Shown piece by piece: positions 54,784 through 63,884 of a DNA stretch of 64,000 nt (positions are counted from its first letter, which is position 1; every line of letters begins with the position of its first letter). Source of the stretch: Bifidobacterium platyrrhinorum (GTDB lineage Bacteria > Actinomycetota > Actinomycetes > Actinomycetales > Bifidobacteriaceae); the NCBI RefSeq assembly GCF_010667645.1, contig NZ_WHZV01000009.1:31910-95909 (forward strand). Direction: 5' to 3'. Under the pieces are notes generated by a model, which saw only the letters and a program-made list of their open reading frames with translations, was not told where the DNA came from and did not search any database. The position numbers and the translations under genes were made by a program.

Positions 54784-56751
54784 ATGAACGAGAACAACAA
54801 GCTATTGACCAAGGTGTTCGCCTGGTTCCGCGCCTCCGGCGTGACGCGAGGCGACGACCGCTGGATCGGCGGCGTGTGCAGCGGCATCGCCGCCCGCCTC
54901 GGATGGAGCCCCACGCTGGTGCGGGCCCTGATGATCGTCTTCACCTTCCTGTTCGGCTTCGGCGCCGCGCTGTACGCGTTCGCATGGCTCATGCTGCCGG
55001 ACGCGCGCGACGGGCGCATCCTCGCCGAGGAACTCGTGGCCGGCCGTTGGGATTGGAACTGCCTGGGCGCGTTCGCGATGCTCGCCGTGGCCGTGGTCAT
55101 CGTCGGCGCCGGATGGGTGGCCATCGTCGTGGCGGCCGTGGCGTTGTGGGCCATCTGCCAGAGCGGCATGCGCCAGCAGCACGGTTACGGATACGGTTAC
55201 CGCAAGGAAGGGCCGAACGGGCCGTACACGCCGGTGCCGCCGCGCGGGTATCCGGCCGGGGCGGCCGGTGGCGCGTATCCGGGCGGCGCCGGCGGATATC
55301 CGGCGGCCCCTGGGCATCCCGGCGGGTTCGGATATCCCGTCGCTCCCGCGGCCGGACCCGTCCCCGGCGCGGCCACCGGACCGGTGCCCTCCCAGGGCGC
55401 GCCGAACGCCTCCTTTCCGGTGAACGCCGGCGGCCCGGCTCCGACGGGTCCCGGAAGGCCGGTGAATCCCGCCGGTGCCGACGGTCCGGTGCCGCCGGCT
55501 GGCTCTTATGCCGCGCCGATTCCCGGCCCGTCCTACGTTCCGCCGGCGGGTGCCGCGCCCGTCATGCCCGGCCCGGCCCCCGCTCCCAAACCGCGCCGCG
55601 TGCGCCGCAAGCCCGCCGGCCCGTTCCTCGTGCTGCTCGTCATGGGACTGTCGCTCGTCTCCGGCGCGGCCGTGATGCTCGCCATGGAGCACGGGTACGC
55701 CGACGACCACACCGGCGAAAGCATCATCAACGCGGTCACGATGATGACCGTGTGGATCTCCGCCGTGTGCATCGCGATGGGCGTGCTGCTCGTCATCCTC
55801 GGGGCCGTGGGGCGCCGCTCCGGCGGGCTCATCCCGCTCGCGCTCATCGCCGGATTCGTCGCCTGCTGCATGATCGTCGCGACCGGCGTCGCCGGCTATT
55901 CGACCTACGACATCAACAACGTCCGCAACGGCTATACCGAGGTGCGCCTGGGGGCCGGGTCGAGCGCCGGATCCGAGAACGCATACGGGATGGTCGCCGT
56001 GCAGGCGCGTCTCGACGAGAACGCCGACCACGACTACTGGTCCGCCACCGACGGCCTCAACGCGAACATGAACTACTGGGTCGCCGATTCCAGTCCGCAG
56101 AACTTCCGGCGACTCGAACAGGGGGTCCACTTCCAGGGCGTCGACTACGACCTGAGCACGGCGAACATCGACCTGAGTGAATACGGCAACTGGAACTACG
56201 GCGGCGAGCAGGTGAACAAATACAAGGCCGGATGCCCGGCCGGGCAGATCAACCTGTCCGTGCGCAACGCGCACGTGTACGTGACGCTGCCCGACGGCTG
56301 CCCGTACGCGTTCGGCTCCGGCGGATTCGTCTACATGCAGACCGATTCGATGGGCGGGTACAGCGAGATCGTGCGCAACAACGGCGCGACGACGCTGGAG
56401 GTGCCGTTCCTCGAGCGCATGGCCAGAACCCGCGACAACCACGACGACAGCATGATGAACTCGGACGGCTACCAGCCGGACAACTACGACTGGCAGGGCA
56501 ACGGCGAGACCGACGAAAGCTCGTTCCTCATCAACTTTACCTCCGGCGTCTCCGGCAAGGTGACCGTGCGCTACGCCTCCGAGACCGTGCTGCCCGGCTA
56601 CGCCGACTTCATCAGGCAGATCTCGAAGGGCGACGTCGCCTCGCTCGACCTCACGACCCGCAAGCACTACGCCGTGCAGAACGGCGACACGACCGCCTCC
56701 GGCGATAACGGTTCCGGTGCGGCCGGCAAGAAGGAGCATTCCGATGACTGA
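54784..56751 (+). CDS. PspC-domain multi-pass membrane protein
   Basis: 655 residues. PspC domain (DRWIGGVCSGIAARLGWSPTLVRALMIVFTF, about 23-80), further helices (to about 130), a 130-residue Pro/Gly/Ala linker, three more helices (about 280-380), then an external beta-rich domain of about 250 residues with repeated asymmetric strands (SENAYGMVAVQARLDENADH, RNAHVYVTLPDGCPYAFGSG), resembling the C-terminal domains of LiaF/DUF-type toast-rack proteins. Start six bases after TGTAAT suggests a leaderless mRNA. Next gene overlaps its stop by eight bases. Confidence 0.82.
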   Translation: MNENNKLLTKVFAWFRASGVTRGDDRWIGGVCSGIAARLGWSPTLVRALMIVFTFLFGFGAALYAFAWLMLPDARDGRILAEELVAGRWDWNCLGAFAMLAVAVVIVGAGWVAIVVAAVALWAICQSGMRQQHGYGYGYRKEGPNGPYTPVPPRGYPAGAAGGAYPGGAGGYPAAPGHPGGFGYPVAPAAGPVPGAATGPVPSQGAPNASFPVNAGGPAPTGPGRPVNPAGADGPVPPAGSYAAPIPGPSYVPPAGAAPVMPGPAPAPKPRRVRRKPAGPFLVLLVMGLSLVSGAAVMLAMEHGYADDHTGESIINAVTMMTVWISAVCIAMGVLLVILGAVGRRSGGLIPLALIAGFVACCMIVATGVAGYSTYDINNVRNGYTEVRLGAGSSAGSENAYGMVAVQARLDENADHDYWSATDGLNANMNYWVADSSPQNFRRLEQGVHFQGVDYDLSTANIDLSEYGNWNYGGEQVNKYKAGCPAGQINLSVRNAHVYVTLPDGCPYAFGSGGFVYMQTDSMGGYSEIVRNNGATTLEVPFLERMARTRDNHDDSMMNSDGYQPDNYDWQGNGETDESSFLINFTSGVSGKVTVRYASETVLPGYADFIRQISKGDVASLDLTTRKHYAVQNGDTTASGDNGSGAAGKKEHSDD

Positions 56752-57532
56752 CGACAAGACTTTGGACAAGACCACGAACATCCGCACCATGGACACGCAG
56801 GCCATGCCCGTGGAGCAGAGCGCGGCGGCACAGACCGCCGCGGACAAGGGCTTCGACGACTCCCGCAACCGCTCCCTGCAGGACATCGTCGACACGCAGG
56901 CCATGCCCGCGCCCGCCGACGTGAAGCCCGACGCCGCCCCGCCCACCGAACGGGTCCTCGACAAGCCGATCCCCGCCGTCGACCAGAACGCCGACACCGC
57001 CGTGTTCTCCGAGACCGCGAAGGATCCCTCCGCGCCCGTCGACCTCGACACCCCGCTGAACCGCCTGGCGGGCGTCGCCGACGACGAGCCGGAACCCGAA
57101 CCGGAACCCGCAGCGAAACCCGAGCCGAAGGCCGAACCGGGCTCACGCGCCGACGGATTCCCGCCGGATGGAGCGGTGCCTCCCTCCGGCACGGTTCCCC
57201 CATACGCGAGGCCGCAGTCGGGCGCGATGCCGCCGAATCCCGCGGCGCCGCCGGCCTCCGCGCGGCCCGCGGCCGCCTCTCCCACGACGATCGCCCCGAC
57301 CGGGCCGAGCATGCCGACCATCCTGCTCGGCGTGACCGGCATCCTCGTCGGCGCGTTCGGACTGCTGCTCGGTCTGCGCCTGCCCGACGTCACCACATGG
57401 GTGATCGGCGTCGACCCGCAGACCCTGACCGCCCTGTTCTTCGGCGGGGTCGGCGTGATGCTCATCCTCGTCGCCGTCATCTGGGGCATTGCCAAGGCGG
57501 TGGCCGGCCGCGGCAAGCGGACGGGCAGGTAG
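56744..57532 (+). CDS. Two-helix membrane protein with repeated DTQAMP motifs
   Basis: 262 residues. A long disordered cytoplasmic N-terminus (about 1-185, acidic, then Pro/Glu repeats) carries DTQAMP twice (17-22 and 50-55). Two C-terminal membrane helices follow (about 188-210 and 230-252). No family was recognised. The motif could be a Ser/Thr kinase target, since pThr with a hydrophobic residue at +3 suits FHA-domain readers. Start overlaps the previous gene by eight bases with AAGGAG upstream, so the pair is one operon. Confidence 0.75.
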   Translation: MTDDKTLDKTTNIRTMDTQAMPVEQSAAAQTAADKGFDDSRNRSLQDIVDTQAMPAPADVKPDAAPPTERVLDKPIPAVDQNADTAVFSETAKDPSAPVDLDTPLNRLAGVADDEPEPEPEPAAKPEPKAEPGSRADGFPPDGAVPPSGTVPPYARPQSGAMPPNPAAPPASARPAAASPTTIAPTGPSMPTILLGVTGILVGAFGLLLGLRLPDVTTWVIGVDPQTLTALFFGGVGVMLILVAVIWGIAKAVAGRGKRTGR

Positions 57533-57665
57533 GAAGTCTCCGCGCGGACGCTTCCGCCGTACCGGTCCGCGGGGTGTCGGCGGGGAACGGGAGTCACTAC
57601 AGTGGAGCCCGGGTCCGGAGGGGCCCGGGCGACCGGCACAGCAAGGAAAGAACCGAGGGACGACG

Positions 57666-59426
57666 ATGAAGGCGTGGCGGACGGCGATGCGCGTGGCGGC
57701 GACGACGGCCGCATTGCTCGTGGTGTTCGCCGTCCTCGGGGCCCTCATGATGCCCCGATGGCGTTCTGAACCCTACACCGACCACATCGCGGTCGCATCC
57801 GCGGACACCGCCATCGCGGCGAACCCCGCCGCCATGCCGGCCTCAAGCCCATCGGCGGATCCGGCCCCATCATCCTTCCTCGCCGACCATCAGGGCACGT
57901 ACCGCACACGGGAACGACGCATCAGTGTCCATCTCGAGGACGGCGGCAGCGTGCCCGCCATCCTGCGCGAACCGATCGGCGCGCCCGGCCGCCGCCCCGC
58001 ATGCCTGTTCGTCCACGGATCGGGCACCGGCGCCGCCGACGACTTCGGCGACATCGCCAACGCGATGAGCTCGGCAGGCATCATCACCCTCGTGCCGGCG
58101 AAACGCACCGACGACTACACGCCGCTGCACCGCGACTACCCGCGTTTCGCCCGCGACTACGGCACCGCCCTCGACCTGCTGAAGCTGGTCCCCGGCGTCG
58201 ACACGGGCCGCACCGGCCTGTACGCCGAATCCGAAGGCACATGGATCTCCATGCTCATGACCGAACATCGCCACGACATCGCCTTCTCCATCCTCTCCTC
58301 CGCGCCCGTATACAAAGGACGCGAACAGATGGCCATGGCGGTGAGCGCCTACGTGCACCAGAGCGGTGCGCCCGGACCCGTCGTCAAGGACGTCGCCAAG
58401 CTCATGTCGCTCGACTTCGCGCCGTTCGACCTGAGATACGCCGACTTCGACGCCGACGACGCACGCGACTCGCTCACCATGCCCGTGCTCGTCAACTACG
58501 GCACGTACGACACGGCCATGCCCATCGAACAGGGTGCCCGCACCATCATCGACACGGCCGCTCGGCGCGGCAACCGCAACGTCACCGTGCGCTACTACGC
58601 CGCCAACCACCAGATGCGTGCCGGCAAAGGGCTGTTCGCCCCCGGGCTGCCGCTCGCCGACGGCTACACCAGGGACCTGTCCGACTGGGTGAACGGCGTC
58701 GCCGCCGGCACCGGGGCGGAAGGCTGGTCGACGCCGCTCATCGCCGGCGCCGCCCCAGACCAGCGGTACGCCGCCCCCACCGACACCTCCTCCGGCATCA
58801 TCGGCTCGCTCGGCGTGCTCGCCGGGCTCACCGCCGCCGCCCTGGCGTGCTTCGCCGCGGTCGTGTGCGGCGCCGTCTGCTTCGGATGCGCCGAACTGGC
58901 GCGTCGACGCCGCATCGCCGCGATGACGGGTTCGCCCGGCCGCATACGCGCACGACTGCCCATCGTGAACCGTCGTCTGCGCGCCAGGACGGACACGACC
59001 GGCGCATGGCCCGGGACCAGCCGGGCCTTCGTACGCGACGTCGGCTACTCGCGCGGTCTGGCGCGGCTCATGGCGTGCGGCGTCGCGGTCTCCTGCATGA
59101 TGCTGGTCGCGCTCGCCGCCTACCTGTCCTATGTGGGCGTCAGCGCCCTGTACCTGCGGCGTTCCCCCGCCATGATGTCCGCCGGCTTCACGGTGCTGCG
59201 CGTCGGCGGCGTGCTGTGCATGATCCTGTGCGCGGCGCTCATCGTGAGGCTGGCGGGCGCATGGCGCGTACGCCGCGCGTACCTCGCCCACGGCCTGTAC
59301 CCGACGGCCGGTCTGCACTCCACGTGGCTGGTCGGCCGCTGGCATTGGATGGTGGCGCTGCTCGCGCTCGCCGGCATGCTGCTCGCGCTCGTGGTGATGG
59401 CGTTCTGGGGGTTGTTCTCGCTCTGA
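57666..59426 (+). CDS. Membrane-anchored alpha/beta hydrolase
   Basis: 586 residues. N-terminal signal anchor (about 8-30), an external alpha/beta hydrolase domain (about 75-340), then four C-terminal helices (about 375-580). Likely triad Ser189 (YAESEGTW), Asp282 (YGTYDTAMP) and His315 (ANHQMR); the oxyanion motif is HGSGTG at 117. The nucleophile elbow reads AESEG where GxSxG is usual. TACAGT near 57600 is a possible -10 box and AAGGAAAG precedes the ATG. Substrate unknown; possibly a lipid or cell-wall ester. Confidence 0.82.
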   Translation: MKAWRTAMRVAATTAALLVVFAVLGALMMPRWRSEPYTDHIAVASADTAIAANPAAMPASSPSADPAPSSFLADHQGTYRTRERRISVHLEDGGSVPAILREPIGAPGRRPACLFVHGSGTGAADDFGDIANAMSSAGIITLVPAKRTDDYTPLHRDYPRFARDYGTALDLLKLVPGVDTGRTGLYAESEGTWISMLMTEHRHDIAFSILSSAPVYKGREQMAMAVSAYVHQSGAPGPVVKDVAKLMSLDFAPFDLRYADFDADDARDSLTMPVLVNYGTYDTAMPIEQGARTIIDTAARRGNRNVTVRYYAANHQMRAGKGLFAPGLPLADGYTRDLSDWVNGVAAGTGAEGWSTPLIAGAAPDQRYAAPTDTSSGIIGSLGVLAGLTAAALACFAAVVCGAVCFGCAELARRRRIAAMTGSPGRIRARLPIVNRRLRARTDTTGAWPGTSRAFVRDVGYSRGLARLMACGVAVSCMMLVALAAYLSYVGVSALYLRRSPAMMSAGFTVLRVGGVLCMILCAALIVRLAGAWRVRRAYLAHGLYPTAGLHSTWLVGRWHWMVALLALAGMLLALVVMAFWGLFSL

Positions 59427-59435
59427 GCGGGGCCG

Positions 59436-60095
59436 TCACGCGGCCTGCGCCGCCTCCGCCTCGTCAAGATCGGCGAAGCCGCCGAGTTCGACCGTGTTGC
59501 GGATGGTCTCCTCGGTCAGATTGCGGCCTTCGGATTCCAGATCGGCGACCATCCGCTCGTACAGGGCGAACGTCGCATCGGAATACGTGCCGAGCTCGCC
59601 GCGCAGGTAGGTTTCGAACGACGTCGCCTCGTGCGTGTCCTCGCCGGTGGTGAGCACGCGCATCGCCTCGCCCAGCTTCGGGTAACGATCGCGGAAAGCG
59701 CGCGCCCACGCCACCTGCGTGGCGATGACGCGCTCCTGGTGTGCGATGCGGTCGGCGTCGAGGTGCGGGATGTACGGTTCGATGCCGCGCGCGTATTCGT
59801 CCGGCGCGGTGGAGGCCATCATGCGTCCGTATTTCTCGGTGACGAGGTTGCGGCCGATGCGGTCCGCCTCGTCCAGATCATGCGCGTAGGAGTCCAGCAG
59901 CGGAACGCCCCATGTGAGGAACTGGGACAGCCGCATCTGGTGGAACACGGGCCAGTTGCCCTGGCATGCGGCGCGCCCGCCCTCGTTGTTGGTGCGCTGG
60001 AACTGGTCCCATTCGTGACGCACGATGCGTTCGCGCAGTGCGGCGGCGCCGTCCGGGGTGTCCGTGGCGTCCGTGGCGTTCCGTTCGTCGGTCAT
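59436..60095 (-). CDS. DUF4125-family helical protein
   Basis: 219 residues, all helical, no signal. IVRHEWDQFQRTNNEGGRAACQGNWPVFHQMRLSQFLTW is characteristic of DUF4125 proteins, with conserved EW, NEGG and CQ positions. The family is of unknown function and commonly sits beside DUF4037 genes. Here it lies 37 bases downstream of the DUF4037/TPR gene on the same strand, in one operon. AAGGAGAGATCG lies before the ATG. Confidence 0.85.
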   Translation of the reverse strand: MTDERNATDATDTPDGAAALRERIVRHEWDQFQRTNNEGGRAACQGNWPVFHQMRLSQFLTWGVPLLDSYAHDLDEADRIGRNLVTEKYGRMMASTAPDEYARGIEPYIPHLDADRIAHQERVIATQVAWARAFRDRYPKLGEAMRVLTTGEDTHEATSFETYLRGELGTYSDATFALYERMVADLESEGRNLTEETIRNTVELGGFADLDEAEAAQAA

Positions 60096-60132
60096 CGTCG
60101 ATCTCTCCTTGCTTGCCGGTTATGCTGCGGGA

Positions 60133-62427
60133 TCACAGGCTGTGCAGACAGGGGGCGTCGGATCCGATATGCTCCTCGACATAAGGGCGCTGCCATTCGA
60201 GGAAGGTCTCGTCCGAGCGGGTCAGGCCCTCGCGCGCGAGCTCCTTGACGATGTCCGCGGCGATCCTTTCCACGGTGCGCTCCACCGTTTCGACGGCCGG
60301 CGCGGCCCCCTTGCCGCCCTCGCCGAAGCCGGCCCCGCCGTAGCATGCCGCCGAGGCGAGGCGCATCACCGTCTCCAGCCCGCCGCACACGTCGGGCAGC
60401 AGGGCGAACACGCGTCCCGACAGCCTGCGCAGGGCCGCGAACCGCCACTTGTAGTACGGCATGTAGCCGACGGTCATCGGCTTGTTGATCAGGAACACGA
60501 GCGAGGCCGCGGCCTCGACGAACTCGCCGATGGACAGCCAGGCCGCCGCGCCGTCGCCGCGCTCGAGGGACCTCGGCAGGTTGTACTGGCCCGCCTGGGC
60601 GATCATGCCGAGCCTTCTGGAGATCAGTGCGAGACGCACGTCCTCCGGCATGTCCTTGAAACCCTGGCGGGTCGTCGAGAACCGGCCGAGCGGGTCGGCG
60701 AACACCTGGCCGTTCGTGGCGGCGGCCAGCGTCGCCTCGTCGAGCATCAGCCATTCGTGCGGCGCGGTCGGCGCGGGGGCCTGGCGGTATCCGGTCAGCG
60801 ATTCGAAGAAGTCGCCGATGCGGAACACGCCGTCGCGGCGGAACGCGCCCCGGGCGCGGGGCGTCAGCGTCGCGCCGTCCGTGGTCCCGGCCTCGGCCCC
60901 GGCGTGTGAAACATTGTGTGAAACGTCTTTGAGGGGTTGTGGAACATCCTGTGAAACAACAGGCGTCGTGCGGGGCGCGGCGTCGGTTGCGGTGTCGGAC
61001 GCCGCGTCGCCGAAGGCGGAGGCGGCGGGGCGCACGAATCCGCGGAAATCGCGGGGAAGCGCGTCATAGTCGGCCTGCAGCCGTTCTCCGATCGCGGCAT
61101 AGTCCTCGTCGGTGAGCCACAGGCAGAACCGCGGGCCGAAATCATGGTCGCGGGAGCGTTCGTCGTCGAAGCCGTAGCATTCGGAGCCGTGCCCGACCAG
61201 ACCGGCGGCGATGCGCCCCGCGTATTCGGGGTATTTCGCCTCGATCATCGGCCTGCCGACCTCCTTCCAGTACGCGCGGGCGAGCCTCAGCCCGGAAACG
61301 GGGGAGGCGTCCGGTTCCGTCCGCCGTGCGGTCCCTGGGCGGCCTGCGGGCGTGCGACCGGCCGCAGGCCGTGCGCCCGTCGGAACCCCGCTCCGGCTCC
61401 CGGTGCCGCTGGCGGGGGAGGGGGCCGGCTTCCCGTTGCCGCCGGCGGACGGCAGCGACGGGGAATCGCCCGACTTGGCCTCGGCCTGTTCGAGGTTCGC
61501 CTTGGTGATGCGGTAGTAGTCCGTGTCCTTGCCGTAGCACTCCTCGATGACGGCCAGCGCGCGGCGGTAATGCTCCGCCGCGTCGGCGTAACGGTGCTCC
61601 GCATAACGCACCTGCGCAAGGCCGGCCAGCGCGGAGGCGTAATGCGCCGAATGCTCCAGATGCCCGGCGGCGTAGATGAGCAGCGCCTTGTCGGCGTGCC
61701 AGTCCGCCCCTTCCAGCTTGCCTTCCTGCAGCAGCACCAGCGCGAGATTCGTATGCGACGAGGCGACGTCGATGTCCTCGTCGGCGTTCACGCTCGACGC
61801 CTCCACGATGCGCAGCGCCTCGCGCAGTTCCGACTCGGCCTTGCCGAGACGCCCGGTTTCGCTGTACAGCATCGACAGGTTGTTGTGCAGCGCGGCGATG
61901 CGCCGGTCCGTGGGAGAGAAGACCTTCTCCGCGCAGGAGAGCGCCTGGCGGTACAGGTCCTCCGACTGGTCGTAGCGCTTTGCGGCGCGCATGGCCGTCG
62001 CGCAGTTGATGAGCGTCGTCGCCCACGCCTCGGAGCCCTCGAGGCCCATGCGCAGGGCCAGTTCGATCGCCCGCTGGACGATCCACTGGTTCTCCTCATG
62101 CCGTCCCTGCGAACGGTAGAAGCCCATCGTCTCGTTGAGCACGGTGAGCAGGCCGGCGTCGTCGCCCGCGTTCTCCGCGTCCACCGCCGCCTGCTCCAGA
62201 TAGGGCCCGGCCTTCTCGGCGGCGTCATGCGCGTCGAAGATCGCGTCGAGCCCCTTGAGGAAGCGTTGCGTGTCGAAGGTGTGCGGTCCGTCGCCGCTTC
62301 CGCGGCCCGCCGCATCATCCCTGTCCGCGGGCGCGTCGAAATCGTGCGCGTGCTTCGCCTCCATGGCATGCAGCGCCGCCTCGAGCGCGCCGTCCATCGC
62401 TCCGCCATCCGCCGCTTCGTCGGCCAT
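60133..62427 (-). CDS. TPR repeats fused to DUF4037 putative nucleotidyltransferase
   Basis: 764 residues. TPR-type helical repeats fill about 45-310 (LINCATAMRAAKRYDQSEDLYRQAL, ALHNNLSMLYSETGRLGKAE), then a disordered linker and a DUF4037 region from about 378. The segment GHGSECYGFDDERSRDHDFG (about 411) fits the hG[GS]-x(9-13)-D-x-D signature of minimal nucleotidyltransferases. The C-terminal part is helical (INKPMTVGYMPYYKWRFAAL). Paired with the DUF4125 gene. No target is known; a role in RNA or protein modification, or toxin-antitoxin-like signalling, is possible. Confidence 0.82.
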   Translation of the reverse strand: MADEAADGGAMDGALEAALHAMEAKHAHDFDAPADRDDAAGRGSGDGPHTFDTQRFLKGLDAIFDAHDAAEKAGPYLEQAAVDAENAGDDAGLLTVLNETMGFYRSQGRHEENQWIVQRAIELALRMGLEGSEAWATTLINCATAMRAAKRYDQSEDLYRQALSCAEKVFSPTDRRIAALHNNLSMLYSETGRLGKAESELREALRIVEASSVNADEDIDVASSHTNLALVLLQEGKLEGADWHADKALLIYAAGHLEHSAHYASALAGLAQVRYAEHRYADAAEHYRRALAVIEECYGKDTDYYRITKANLEQAEAKSGDSPSLPSAGGNGKPAPSPASGTGSRSGVPTGARPAAGRTPAGRPGTARRTEPDASPVSGLRLARAYWKEVGRPMIEAKYPEYAGRIAAGLVGHGSECYGFDDERSRDHDFGPRFCLWLTDEDYAAIGERLQADYDALPRDFRGFVRPAASAFGDAASDTATDAAPRTTPVVSQDVPQPLKDVSHNVSHAGAEAGTTDGATLTPRARGAFRRDGVFRIGDFFESLTGYRQAPAPTAPHEWLMLDEATLAAATNGQVFADPLGRFSTTRQGFKDMPEDVRLALISRRLGMIAQAGQYNLPRSLERGDGAAAWLSIGEFVEAAASLVFLINKPMTVGYMPYYKWRFAALRRLSGRVFALLPDVCGGLETVMRLASAACYGGAGFGEGGKGAAPAVETVERTVERIAADIVKELAREGLTRSDETFLEWQRPYVEEHIGSDAPCLHSL

Positions 62428-62533
62428 GCCGTCATCCCCTCCATCGCGAACGCGCGCGCCGTCCGTCGGCGCGCGTCACTGGAATCCAGCGTACTGTGGC
62501 CGTTCCCGTGCGCCGGTGTGAGTGTCGTTACAT

Positions 62534-62563
62534 ATGGAGGATCATGGAGGATTATGGAGGATC
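62534..62563. repeat. Three tandem 10-bp repeats
   Basis: ATGGAGGATC, ATGGAGGATT, ATGGAGGATC in a row between the DHA1 exporter and the TPR/DUF4037 gene, 107 bases before the start of the latter. Otherwise the 62428-62591 spacer shows only weak promoter-like sequence. Confidence 0.85.
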
Positions 62564-62591
62564 GGTCGTGCGCGACGTCACGCGGGAACGG

Positions 62592-63779
62592 TCACACGTG
62601 GACCTCGCGCATGCGGTGGATGGCCTCGGTGTCGGTCTCGCAGCGCCATGAGTAGAAGACGAGCAGGCCGACGGACAACGCGGCGAGCGGGATCCCGCCG
62701 AGACCGGTGAAGCGGTAGTCCATCGAGAACGTGGTCAGCATCAGGCCTCCGATCACGGAGCCGACGGCGTTGCCGAAGTTGAACGCCACCTGCACCGCCG
62801 CGCCGGCGATGAGCTCGCCGCCGCCACGTCCCGCTTCGGTCATGAGCAGCTGCTGCGGGGCGGAGATGAAGAACAGGCCGAACGCGATCCAGAACGTGAG
62901 CAGCGCGGTGGTCGCGCGGTTGCCGGGAAGCAGCAGCACCATGAGCAATCCGAGCATGGAGATGAACTGGCCGAGCGCGGCGGTGCCCGCGTGGCGCCAG
63001 TTGTCGGTGATGCGCCCGCCGACGAGGCCGCCGACCACCATGCCGAATCCGGCGAGCATCATGAGGAACGGGACGAGCGCGCCCGGCCACCCGCCGGTCT
63101 TCTGCAGCCATGGGGACACGTAGCTCCACCAGCAGAACACGCCCGCGTTGCCGACGAACACGGCGGCGAGGATCACCCACGGACCGCGGCGGCGCAGGAA
63201 CCGGAACTGGCCGAGGATGCCGGTGTCCCTGACCGGCGGCACGAACGGGATCCATGCAAGCGTGAGTGCGATGGTCATCGCCGCCCACGCGGCGAGGATG
63301 CCGAAGGCGAGACGCCATGAGAGGAATTCGGCCATGAGCGTGCCGGCGGGCACGCCGAGCATGTTGGCCACGGTCTGTCCGGTCACCATCATGGACACGG
63401 CCTGCGCCTCCTTGCCCTTCTCCGCCAGCGTCTTGGCGATGAGCGTGGCCGTGCCGAAGAACGCGCCGTGCGGCAGACCGGAGATGAACCGGGCGACGAT
63501 GAGCATGCCTGCGTTGACGGACAGCGCGCTCAGGGCGTTGCCGGCCAGGGCGATCGCCATGAACAGGATAATGAGGGTCTTCGGCGGCACCTTGCGTCCG
63601 AAGACGAGCATGAGCGTGCCGATGCACACGCCGATCGCGTATGCGGAGATGTAATGGCCGGCGGTCGGGATGTCCACACCGGTCGCGGCCGCGGCCTGCG
63701 GCAGGATGCCCATCATCACGAACTCGGCGGCGCCGAGGATGAACGCGCCGGCCGCCAAAGCAAGAAGGCTCTTCTTCAT
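62592..63779 (-). CDS. MFS exporter, DHA1 family (AraJ-like)
   Basis: 395 residues with 12 helices. MKKSLLALAAGAFILGAAEFVMMGILPQ is the standard opening of DHA1 sugar/drug efflux permeases (motif AEF/ILPQ), and RFISGLPHGAFFGTATLIA is the fourth-helix motif. ATG 63779 is chosen over upstream starts because the extension is low complexity and overlaps a strong hairpin. GAAAGA lies before it. Monocistronic; substrate unknown. Confidence 0.9.
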   Translation of the reverse strand: MKKSLLALAAGAFILGAAEFVMMGILPQAAAATGVDIPTAGHYISAYAIGVCIGTLMLVFGRKVPPKTLIILFMAIALAGNALSALSVNAGMLIVARFISGLPHGAFFGTATLIAKTLAEKGKEAQAVSMMVTGQTVANMLGVPAGTLMAEFLSWRLAFGILAAWAAMTIALTLAWIPFVPPVRDTGILGQFRFLRRRGPWVILAAVFVGNAGVFCWWSYVSPWLQKTGGWPGALVPFLMMLAGFGMVVGGLVGGRITDNWRHAGTAALGQFISMLGLLMVLLLPGNRATTALLTFWIAFGLFFISAPQQLLMTEAGRGGGELIAGAAVQVAFNFGNAVGSVIGGLMLTTFSMDYRFTGLGGIPLAALSVGLLVFYSWRCETDTEAIHRMREVHV

Positions 63780-63843
63780 TCTTTCCGTTCTTCTTTTCTT
63801 CCTGCCCTCCCGGGGCCCGGGGAATGCGCGCGGCCTCTCGGCC

Positions 63844-63884
63844 GTCCGGTTCCGCCGGGGCCGCACACGCCGGCGGAACCGGAC
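63844..63884. other. Long hairpin in the leader of the DHA1 exporter
   Basis: A perfect 15-bp inverted repeat (63844-63858 with 63870-63884) with an 11-base loop lies 65-105 bases before the exporter start. The rest of 63885-64000 shows no gene. No U-run follows, so control of mRNA stability or a protein-binding palindrome is more likely than termination. Confidence 0.65.
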
